From Ilumatobacteraceae bacterium (GTDB taxonomy: Bacteria > Actinomycetota > Acidimicrobiia > Acidimicrobiales > Ilumatobacteraceae), in NCBI GenBank assembly GCA_023254985.1, contig JALRJT010000001.1, positions 1-5,547 of the forward strand: a stretch of 5,547 bases of DNA, written 5' to 3'. This document shows positions 1 to 4,975 of the stretch, one piece after another. The position numbers were made by a program, and so were the translations under genes. Positions within the stretch are counted from its first letter, which is position 1; the number at the start of each line of letters is the position of its first letter. A model generated the notes under the pieces. That model ran no database searches. It was not told the DNA's origin and saw only the letters and a program-made list of their open reading frames with translations.

Positions 1-146
1 ACGATGAACGCGATGAACATCACGATGTACGTGTTTTTGTCCAAGTTGGAAAAATCCAATTTATTCGAATCCGTTGGGGGTGGATACATGTGCATCATGG
101 GATGCATCATGGGCATCTGTTGTTGCGGTTGTTGATAGTACATGTC
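1..146 (-). other. Foreign-looking segment fused in frame to the homospermidine synthase
   Basis: This stretch stays open in the enzyme's frame but encodes nothing like that enzyme. The residues are DMYYQQPQQQ, then a Met/His/Pro block (MPMMHPMMHMYPPP), then polar TDSNKLDFSNLDKNTY, then IVMFIAFI at the edge, which looks like the start of a membrane helix. GC is about 44% by hand count (61 of the first 140 bases), against about 62% just beyond, and codons such as AAT, AAA, TTT and CAA are frequent here but rare elsewhere. An ATG at 143-141 could be the start of a separate small membrane protein. I do not recognise the protein. The style recalls low-complexity N-termini of eukaryotic or large-DNA-virus membrane proteins, but that is an impression only. 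Chimeric assembly at a contig end is the simplest explanation. Confidence 0.6.
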
Positions 147-1265
147 TTCGTCGCGACCGGAGATGATCTCGTCGTTCAAGATGCGCTCGCGAGGCTGCAT
201 CTCCCAATTGCGCATGCGCAACTCGAGCACGCTGTCGATCGCGACGTCGCTCGGGTGATACGCGTAGTGCACGGTTGGTCGGTAGGCATCCGTCCCGTCC
301 GGGTTCTTCACCGTAAGGTGCTTGCACATCGTGTACGACTCCCCGTGGCGGATGATCATGCCGATGTTCTGGCCGCTCGGCACCCAACTGCGCACCCAAG
401 ACTCCATGCCTGGTTGGGCGAGGCAGATCTGGTTTCGCGGGCCGTCGTCGTGATGTGAGTGCGCATTCGCAGGCAACCACTTTTCGTGCGTGCCCCAGCC
501 GATCTCGGCTGGCGCGATGCCCTCTTCGTAGAAGCCTTCGACCGACCACGTGTTGCAGAACTCGTTGACTTCCTTCGGTCGATTCGTGATCTGTGTGTCG
601 CGCTCGGCGATGTGGATCACCTTCGTGCCGGTGAGCTGGGCGAGCACGTTGAACTGCTCGGCGGCGAGCGCGTCCTGCAACGAGGTGGTGTTCGCACCAC
701 CGAGACCCGAGTTCAGCATCGCCGTCGTGATGTCGACGAGCGCGCGCTTCACGAGGTGGCTGACCATGCCCGGGTTCGCGCCGTGCTCGACGACCGCAGA
801 AGGACCCGAGTTCGATCCCCAGCGCTCGATCATCTTGCGGATCGACTGGTGACGCACGTACAGCGTGCGGTCCTGCGGGGTGGTCGTCTGCATGTCGTGA
901 TACGGATCCCACAACTCGACCGAGGTGTTCAAATAGCGCACGCCATGATTGCGGCACCACTCGAGGATCGTCGGGCAGTCGATGTTCCACGCGAGGTCGA
1001 GCAGGATGTCGCCGTCACCGACGCGCGCTGAGAGGAATGCGTCCAGATTGTCTTTGGTGACGCGGTCCTGTTCGTAGGTCACGCCCTTGGCAAGGCTGTC
1101 GGCAACGCGATGTCGATTGTCACGGAAATCGACGATGTGAATGGACTTCGGGTCGAAGCCGAGGTCACGAATCAGCAGGGGAACGGTGCACTGCGCAACA
1201 GAGCCACAGCCGAGCACCAGGGTGCGGCGGGGATGGCGGGCTGTTGCGGAAAAAGTGACGGTCAC
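1..1265 (-). CDS. Homospermidine synthase / saccharopine dehydrogenase-like, C-terminus replaced and cut by window edge
   Basis: Homospermidine synthases are cytoplasmic NAD-dependent enzymes that join two putrescines (or putrescine and spermidine) into homospermidine. The reading frame is open from 1265 to the edge. An N-terminal Rossmann start, LVLGCGSVAQ (residues 16-25), is followed by family blocks TSVELWDPY (114-122), EHGANPGMVSH (160-170), KVIHIAERDTQ (215-225), NTWSVEGFYEEG (238-249), GWGTHEKWLP (256-265), YRPTVHYAYHP (328-338) and ILNDEIISGRDE (362-373). From my memory of the Blastochloris viridis enzyme, E118, E221, W240, E248 and H307 correspond to its active-site residues. GTG at 1265 is the only usable start, because an in-frame stop lies at 1289-1287 and no other start codon falls between. 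It has no Shine-Dalgarno and overlaps the upstream stop as GTGA, implying coupled translation. After residue 373 the expected LGVLL-type continuation and about 100 C-terminal residues are missing; 48 unrelated residues follow. Family assignment is firm; whether this copy works is doubtful. Confidence 0.9.
   Translation of the reverse strand, partial: MTVTFSATARHPRRTLVLGCGSVAQCTVPLLIRDLGFDPKSIHIVDFRDNRHRVADSLAKGVTYEQDRVTKDNLDAFLSARVGDGDILLDLAWNIDCPTILEWCRNHGVRYLNTSVELWDPYHDMQTTTPQDRTLYVRHQSIRKMIERWGSNSGPSAVVEHGANPGMVSHLVKRALVDITTAMLNSGLGGANTTSLQDALAAEQFNVLAQLTGTKVIHIAERDTQITNRPKEVNEFCNTWSVEGFYEEGIAPAEIGWGTHEKWLPANAHSHHDDGPRNQICLAQPGMESWVRSWVPSGQNIGMIIRHGESYTMCKHLTVKNPDGTDAYRPTVHYAYHPSDVAIDSVLELRMRNWEMQPRERILNDEIISGRDEDMYYQQPQQQMPMMHPMMHMYPPPTDSNKLDFSNLDKNTYIVMFIAFI
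91..114. repeat. Two tandem copies of a 12-base unit
   Basis: TGCATCATGGGA (91-102) is followed directly by TGCATCATGGGC (103-114), differing at the last base. On the minus strand it encodes the repeated Met-Met-His-Pro / Met-Met-His-Met block. It lies wholly inside the low-GC segment and is probably low-complexity coding sequence rather than a binding site. Confidence 0.6.
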
Positions 1266-1291
1266 TTCGATGAAGGTGACGCAACGTCACC
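1253..1291. repeat. Two adjacent inverted repeats with GTGAC/GTCAC cores over the coupled start site
   Basis: AAGTGACGGTCACTT (1253-1267) is a perfect 7+1+7 palindrome. Seven bases away, GGTGACGCAACGTCACC (1275-1291) is a perfect 7-base inverted repeat around CAA. Together they place four GTGAC/GTCAC pentamers in 39 bases. On the minus-strand transcript they could form two small hairpins, and the second would contain both the GTG start of homospermidine synthase (1265-1263) and the TGA stop of the small upstream gene (1264-1262). This could hide the start until a ribosome translating the upstream gene opens it, or the DNA could be a protein-binding site. The symmetry is seen directly; function is inferred. 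Confidence 0.5.
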
Positions 1292-1459
1292 CGCATCGGA
1301 GAGCAGCATCTCGAGGCACGCCTCGAAGACCGTGCTCGACGGCACGAACAGCTGCTGCCAGTCGTATGGCAGACCCTTGCGGCCCGTGAAGGTGGGCTCG
1401 ATGTTGGTATGGCGATTCTCCAGGAATGATTCCCCAGACAGAAGATTGTCGGTTGGCAT
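1262..1459 (-). CDS. Small protein of unknown function (65 aa), translationally coupled to homospermidine synthase
   Basis: I do not recognise this protein. It starts MPTDNLLSGESF and ends SPSSK, is soluble and mildly acidic in character, and has no signal peptide or membrane segment. The central part (TGRKGLPYDWQQLFVPSS, about residues 25-42) is aromatic-rich and followed by a likely amphipathic helix, VFEACLEMLLSD. Two things argue it is real: a near-ideal Shine-Dalgarno AGGAGGT (1470-1464) sits a few bases before the ATG, and codon third positions are strongly G/C from about residue 21 on. Its TGA overlaps the GTG of homospermidine synthase by four bases, so both are very likely made from one transcript and in a set ratio. 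Possible roles are an accessory or regulatory subunit of the polyamine enzyme, or a leader whose translation opens the downstream start. A longer start at 1486 is possible but would bury the Shine-Dalgarno. Confidence 0.75.
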   Translation of the reverse strand: MPTDNLLSGESFLENRHTNIEPTFTGRKGLPYDWQQLFVPSSTVFEACLEMLLSDAGDVASPSSK

Positions 1460-1463
1460 GAGC

Positions 1464-1470
1464 ACCTCCT
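1464..1470 (-). promoter_or_regulatory. Strong Shine-Dalgarno deciding the small gene's start
   Basis: AGGAGGT on the minus strand lies five bases before ATG at 1459 (counting from AGGAGG). It is the best ribosome binding site in the window and fixes the start of the 65-residue protein rather than the upstream ATG at 1486. Confidence 0.8.
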
Positions 1471-1494
1471 TAGTTGTCGTAAACACGAATAGCG

Positions 1495-1523
1495 ACCATA
1501 CAGAAAATGAGCGGAGATGACCA
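1495..1523 (-). promoter_or_regulatory. Candidate sigma-70-type promoter for the small gene and homospermidine synthase
   Basis: On the minus strand TGGTCA (1523-1518) and TATGGT (1500-1495) are separated by 17 bases; each matches four of six consensus bases. Transcription would begin near 1488, leaving a leader of about 30 bases before the ATG at 1459 that contains the Shine-Dalgarno. Position and spacing are good, the match is moderate, and no alternative was tested. Confidence 0.35.
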
Positions 1524-1591
1524 CTATTTCGGAGGATTTATCCGAGGCTCTCCCGAGACCGCGACGACGAGGTTGGTAGCGTGAGTGCGAC

Positions 1592-2773
1592 ATGACGACG
1601 CCCGACGTGACGACCCCGACGGGTTTTGCCGACCTCGGAGTCCCGGAGCGGATCGACAAGGGTCTGGCGAGCGCCGGATTCGCCGCCCCGTTCGCCATCC
1701 AGACCGAGGCGATCCCCGTCGCGATGGCAGGTGAGGACGTCTGCGGACGCGCCCGCACCGGCTCGGGCAAGACGCTTGCCTTCGGCGTGCCGATGATGGC
1801 CCGCATCGACGCCCCGGCAGCTCCGGGTAAGCCACACGGCCTCGTGCTCGTGCCCACCCGAGAGCTCGCACTCCAGGTGTCCGAGGTGCTCGGCCCGATC
1901 GGCAAGACCTGCGGCGTGCACGTGCTCGCCGTCTACGGCGGCGCGGATCGACACAAGCAGGTCACCCAAATCGAAAAAGGCGCCGAGATCATCGTCGCGA
2001 CGCCGCTGCGACTGATCGACCTGATGAAGTCGAGCGAGTGCGACCTGTCGGCGATCCAGTGTGTCGCGATCGACGAGGCCGATCGCATGGCCGATGAGGG
2101 CTTCATGCCGCAGGTCGAGTGGATCATGCGTCACGTCACCGCACCACACCAGACGATGTTGTTCTCCGCAACCCTCGATGGCCAGGTCGCCACGCTCGTG
2201 AAGCGGTACATGAAGAACCCGAAGGAAGTCTCGATCGACTCACCGACCGACACCGTCGGCACGATGCGTCACTTGTTCCTTGCGGTGCACCACATGGACA
2301 AGGACCGTGTCGTGAACGCGATCGCCCAGAGCGCTGGACAAACCGTCGTGTTCTGCGACACCAAGCGCGTCTGCGACAAGGTCGCCGAATCGTTACAGAA
2401 GCTCGGCGCGAAGGCTTCCGCACTGCACGGCGATATGGCCCAGGCGGCACGCGAGAAGGCGCTCAGCAAGTTCGCCGCGAACGAGTTGCGCATCCTGGTC
2501 GCAACTGATGTCGCTGCCCGCGGGATCGACATCGATGATGTTGCTGCAGTCATCCACTACGTGCCACCACTGGACGTGAAGACGTACCTCCACCGCTCCG
2601 GCCGCACCGCACGCGCTGGTCGAGACGGGTGGGCGGTCACGCTCGCCGAATACAACCAGCACACCACGTGTCGCATCATCCAGCGCGGCCTGCGCCTCGA
2701 GTTGCAACCTCCGATCGAGGTGTTCTCCAACGACGTGCGCCTGCGGGACTTGAAGTCGTTCCTCGACTCCTGA
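1592..2773 (+). CDS. DEAD-box ATP-dependent RNA helicase, minimal core
   Basis: DEAD-box proteins use ATP to unwind short RNA duplexes and remodel ribonucleoproteins in ribosome assembly, RNA decay and cold adaptation. All core motifs are present in order: Q-motif (F34, Q37), motif I ARTGSGKT (54-61), Ia PTRELA (89-94 region), DEAD (161-164), SAT (192-194), IV VVFCDTK (252-258), V ATDVAARGID (304-313), VI HRSGRTARAG (334-343). Motif Ib reads TPLR (137-140) where TPGR is usual. At 393 residues the protein ends shortly after the second RecA-like domain, with no basic or RNA-binding tail such as DbpA or CsdA/DeaD carry, so I assign no symbol. The ATG at 1592 is fixed by an in-frame TAG at 1577 and by the Q-motif close to the N-terminus. 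No convincing Shine-Dalgarno precedes it; leaderless translation is possible. The transporter gene follows after 13 bases. Confidence 0.96.
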   Translation: MTTPDVTTPTGFADLGVPERIDKGLASAGFAAPFAIQTEAIPVAMAGEDVCGRARTGSGKTLAFGVPMMARIDAPAAPGKPHGLVLVPTRELALQVSEVLGPIGKTCGVHVLAVYGGADRHKQVTQIEKGAEIIVATPLRLIDLMKSSECDLSAIQCVAIDEADRMADEGFMPQVEWIMRHVTAPHQTMLFSATLDGQVATLVKRYMKNPKEVSIDSPTDTVGTMRHLFLAVHHMDKDRVVNAIAQSAGQTVVFCDTKRVCDKVAESLQKLGAKASALHGDMAQAAREKALSKFAANELRILVATDVAARGIDIDDVAAVIHYVPPLDVKTYLHRSGRTARAGRDGWAVTLAEYNQHTTCRIIQRGLRLELQPPIEVFSNDVRLRDLKSFLDS

Positions 2774-2777
2774 GGAG
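2773..2777 (+). promoter_or_regulatory. Shine-Dalgarno of the transporter, overlapping the helicase stop codon
   Basis: AGGAG at 2773-2777 begins on the last base of the helicase TGA and lies nine bases before the GTG at 2787. It supports the GTG start and ties transporter translation to the helicase transcript. Confidence 0.65.
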
Positions 2778-2786
2778 TCAGCACCC

Positions 2787-3689
2787 GTGAGTACTAGCTC
2801 GGTCTTCGAACGTCTGAGTCCGTGGATCTTCGTCGCACTGTGGAGCACTGGCTTCGTCGTCGCCCGCTACTCGACGGACAACGCCGATCCGCTGTTGTTC
2901 CTCGCCGTGCGCATGGCGCTTGCCGCCACGCTGCTCCTCGCTCTCGCCTCGCTCACGAACGCGCCGAAGATGCCTCGGCAACTCGTTGCTCCGAGTGCAC
3001 TGGTCGGGTTGTTCATGCACGCGATTTATCTCGGTGGAGTGTTCGTCGCAATCAGCAGGGGATTCCCCTCGGGTCTCGGTGCGCTGATCGCCGGCATCCA
3101 TCCCGTTGTTACCTCCGTGGCAGGTCGTGTGTTGCTCGGTGAGAAGCTGCGACGGAGTCAGTGGCTCGGCGTCGTGCTCGGTGTCACCGGTGTCGTTGTC
3201 GTGGTGATCGACAAGTTGCGCGCTGGGTCGACCGAGGTGACCACGTTCGCGCTCGTGGCGATGATGTGTTCGGTCATCGGCATGTCGACGGGCACGCTCG
3301 TCCAACGAGCCAAGGCCCGCTCGATGCCACTCGTGCGGGGGACTGCGGTCCAGTACTTATCGTCGGCGATCGTTCTTGGCATTGCGACGGCATTCTTCGA
3401 AGACGGTCGCTTCGAGATGAACACCGAAATGGCACTCGCACTCGCATGGTCGGTGCTCGTGTTGTCGCTTGCAGCGGTGCTCCTCATGATGCTGTTGATC
3501 TCGCGACACTCGGCCGCTCGCGTGAGCAGCTTGTTCTTCTTGACGCCCGCGTTGAGTGCGATCGAGTCGGCGATCCTCTTCTCCGAGCGGCTGAGTGCGC
3601 TCGCGGTGGTGGCCCTCGTGGTGGCCCTCGTCGGGGTGTGGCTGACGATGCGCACGCCGACCGAACCCGCCTCGCCGGTCGAGTCCTAG
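2787..3689 (+). CDS. EamA/DMT-superfamily membrane transporter
   Basis: This 300-residue protein has the size and pattern of ten-helix drug/metabolite transporters (EamA, RhaT/YdcZ-type), inner-membrane carriers that usually export amino acids, metabolites or toxic compounds. Two EamA repeats are visible. The first (about 12-142) has WSTGFVVARY in helix 1, an Arg after helix 2 start (VRMALA, 41-46) and GEKLRRSQWLG (118-128) before helix 5. The second (about 152-288) ends with the matching FLTPALSAIESAILFSERLS (251-270). The N-terminus is short and the tail (TPTEPASPVES) is hydrophilic, both probably cytoplasmic. The GTG start at 2787 has AGGAG nine bases upstream. It follows the helicase by 13 bases, so the two are likely co-transcribed, though no functional link is evident. 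Substrate cannot be inferred. A 12-base tandem duplication (3609-3632) encodes VALV-VALV in helix 10. Confidence 0.93.
   Translation: MSTSSVFERLSPWIFVALWSTGFVVARYSTDNADPLLFLAVRMALAATLLLALASLTNAPKMPRQLVAPSALVGLFMHAIYLGGVFVAISRGFPSGLGALIAGIHPVVTSVAGRVLLGEKLRRSQWLGVVLGVTGVVVVVIDKLRAGSTEVTTFALVAMMCSVIGMSTGTLVQRAKARSMPLVRGTAVQYLSSAIVLGIATAFFEDGRFEMNTEMALALAWSVLVLSLAAVLLMMLLISRHSAARVSSLFFLTPALSAIESAILFSERLSALAVVALVVALVGVWLTMRTPTEPASPVES
3609..3632. repeat. 12-base tandem duplication in the last transmembrane helix of the transporter
   Basis: GTGGCCCTCGTG (3609-3620) is followed by GTGGCCCTCGTC (3621-3632), coding for VALV twice in frame. Length change by slippage would add or remove about one helix turn. 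It may equally reflect simple hydrophobic composition. Confidence 0.5.
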
Positions 3690-3728
3690 ACCCCTCAAAC
3701 CCCACCAGTTTGGGGAAAACTGGGGTCT
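3688..3728 (+). terminator. Nested inverted repeats after the transporter; possible terminator or attenuator
   Basis: AGACCCC (3688-3694) pairs perfectly with GGGGTCT (3722-3728). Inside, CCAGTTT (3705-3711) pairs with AAACTGG (3717-3723) around loop GGGGA, while CCCCA (3700-3704) can instead pair with TGGGG (3711-3715). The two inner pairings exclude one another, and the CCAGTTT stem competes with the outer one. It begins on the transporter's TAG and lies just before a promoter-like region, fitting termination of the helicase-transporter transcript. No U-tract follows, so intrinsic termination is uncertain. Confidence 0.45.
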
Positions 3729-3756
3729 GAACATAATGTAAAGTTGGTCATATATC
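3728..3756 (+). promoter_or_regulatory. Candidate promoter for the aminotransferase-dehydrogenase pair
   Basis: The stretch 3730-3757 is the most AT-rich in the right half of the window. TGAACA (3728-3733) and TATATC (3751-3756) are 17 bases apart, four of six matches each, giving a start near 3763 and a short leader of about 19 bases. An alternative -10 is CATAAT (3732-3737, five of six matches), but it lacks a matching -35. The candidate directly follows the hairpin. Confidence 0.35.
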
Positions 3757-3769
3757 AGAGGCCTATCAC

Positions 3770-3779
3770 GGGGGTGGGG
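3770..3779 (+). promoter_or_regulatory. Unusual G-only ribosome binding region before the aminotransferase
   Basis: GGGGGTGGGG ends two bases before the ATG at 3782. It can pair with the pyrimidine-rich 16S rRNA end only by G-U and G-C pairs and is closer to the start than usual, so it is a poor but possible Shine-Dalgarno. Confidence 0.3.
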
Positions 3780-3781
3780 AC

Positions 3782-4975
3782 ATGGCGTTAGCGACACGGC
3801 TCGAGCAGCTCGGCACGGAGACCGCATTTGCGGTGTCCCTCGCAGCTGCCGAATGGGGTGCCAAGGGCAACCGGATCTTCCCGTTCCACCTCGGTGATTT
3901 GAACATCGCCACGCCAAAGAATGTCGTCGAGGCGATGGACAAGGCGATCGCTGACGGTAAGACCGGCTACTGCCCGGCCGCAGGTATCCCGCAGTTGCGC
4001 GAAGCACTCGCCGAAGACGTCGGTGCGCGCCGTGGGTTGTCGTTCGCTCCCGCCAACGTGGTCGTGCAGCCAGGCGGCAAGCCGGTGATCACGAAGTTCA
4101 TCCAGGCCGTGATGAACCCAGGTGACGAAGTGTTGTATCCGAATCCGGGATACCCGATCTACGAGAGCCAGATCGAATACTTCGGTGGTGTCGCCAAGGC
4201 GTATCGCTACCTCCCGTCGTCGACCGGATTCAACATCGACCTCGATCAGGTGAAGTCGTTGATCACGCCAAAGACGAAGGCGATCATCTACAACGATCTG
4301 CAGAACCCCATCGGTGCGGAGTCGACCGATGCAGAGCGCGAGGCGATTGCCGAACTCGCGATCAAGCACAACCTGTGGGTGCTCTCGGACGAGGCCTACT
4401 TTGAGATGCGCTACTCGGGCAAGAGCAAGTCGATCGCCCAGTTGCCTGGCATGCTCGAGCGCACCGTCATCCTGTACACGTTCTCCAAGAAGTTCGCGAT
4501 GACCGGCTGGCGCCTCGGCGCTGCCGTTGCCCCGCTGGAAATCGCCACCATGATCGCCAAGCTGAATACCAACGACGAGTCCTGCACCACGCATTTCGTG
4601 CAGTACGGGGGAGTCGAGGCTCTCCGCGGCGACCAGTCGAGCGTGACGACGATGCTCGACACCCTCCGCGAGCGTCGCGACACGGCCGTCAACATGCTGA
4701 ATGCGATGCCGGGAGTGAACGTGCACTCACCGGAGGCGACCTTCTATCTGTTCCCCGAAGTCACGGGCGCGATGAAGGCCAAGGGCATCGACGATCTCGC
4801 GGTGTTCGCCGAAAAAGCGTTGCACGCCACTGGCGTGTCGTTCTGCACGCGTCGCCACTTCGGTCGTCCGCAGCCGGGTGAGGAGCGCCAATACATCCGC
4901 TTCGCGTTCTCGGGCATCAGCAACCAAGACATCAAGGAAGGTCTCGAGCTCTTCGGCAAGTGGATCGCCTCCTGA
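3782..4975 (+). CDS. PLP-dependent class I/II aminotransferase (fold type I)
   Basis: This 397-residue protein has the size and motifs of aspartate-aminotransferase-like enzymes, which move an amino group between an amino acid and a 2-oxo acid in the cytoplasm using pyridoxal phosphate. Visible landmarks are TGYCPAAGIPQLREALA (61-77), the phosphate-loop region PGGKP (97-101), PNPGYPIYES (120-129) with a ring-stacking aromatic, NDLQNPIGA (171-179) with N175, DEAY (203-206) with D203 facing the pyridine nitrogen, the Schiff-base lysine K236 in SKKFAMTGWRLG, and R373 in YIRFAFS for the substrate carboxylate. The NPxNPTG-type motif is altered to NDLQNPIG. Substrate is not readable; Asp, Ala, aromatic or Ser/Gly-type donors are all possible. 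ATG 3782 is the first start and follows a promoter-like region. Its TGA shares one base with the next gene's ATG (TGATG), so the pair is translationally coupled. Confidence 0.95.
   Translation: MALATRLEQLGTETAFAVSLAAAEWGAKGNRIFPFHLGDLNIATPKNVVEAMDKAIADGKTGYCPAAGIPQLREALAEDVGARRGLSFAPANVVVQPGGKPVITKFIQAVMNPGDEVLYPNPGYPIYESQIEYFGGVAKAYRYLPSSTGFNIDLDQVKSLITPKTKAIIYNDLQNPIGAESTDAEREAIAELAIKHNLWVLSDEAYFEMRYSGKSKSIAQLPGMLERTVILYTFSKKFAMTGWRLGAAVAPLEIATMIAKLNTNDESCTTHFVQYGGVEALRGDQSSVTTMLDTLRERRDTAVNMLNAMPGVNVHSPEATFYLFPEVTGAMKAKGIDDLAVFAEKALHATGVSFCTRRHFGRPQPGEERQYIRFAFSGISNQDIKEGLELFGKWIAS

Noticed and set aside
61..990. Long minus-strand open frame of 309 residues, and plus-strand frames at 90-458 and 459-1031, over the homospermidine synthase
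   Set aside because: They are out-of-frame shadows of the enzyme in GC-rich DNA: rich in Arg/His/Ala, no recognisable motifs, while the frame between them gives a clean family match.
1..1265. Whole homospermidine synthase acquired from a large algal virus (chloroviruses are known to encode this enzyme)
   Set aside because: From 147 to 1265 the GC and codon use match the surrounding bacterial genes and the gene is coupled to a bacterial-looking partner; only the first 146 bases look foreign.
1253..1300. Frameshift joining the small N-terminal frame to homospermidine synthase as one protein
   Set aside because: Family members begin only a few residues before the Rossmann LGCGSV motif, so no N-terminal extension is missing, and the GTGA stop/start overlap is a normal coupled arrangement.
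1526..1546. Small palindrome GGATTTATCC in the divergent intergenic region
   Set aside because: Four-base arms are expected by chance and the flanks do not extend the symmetry, so it is not called an operator.
3788..4726. 312-residue minus-strand open frame opposite the aminotransferase
   Set aside because: Antisense shadow produced by high third-position GC; composition is Arg/Leu/Val/His-rich with no family motif and the opposite strand is an intact enzyme.
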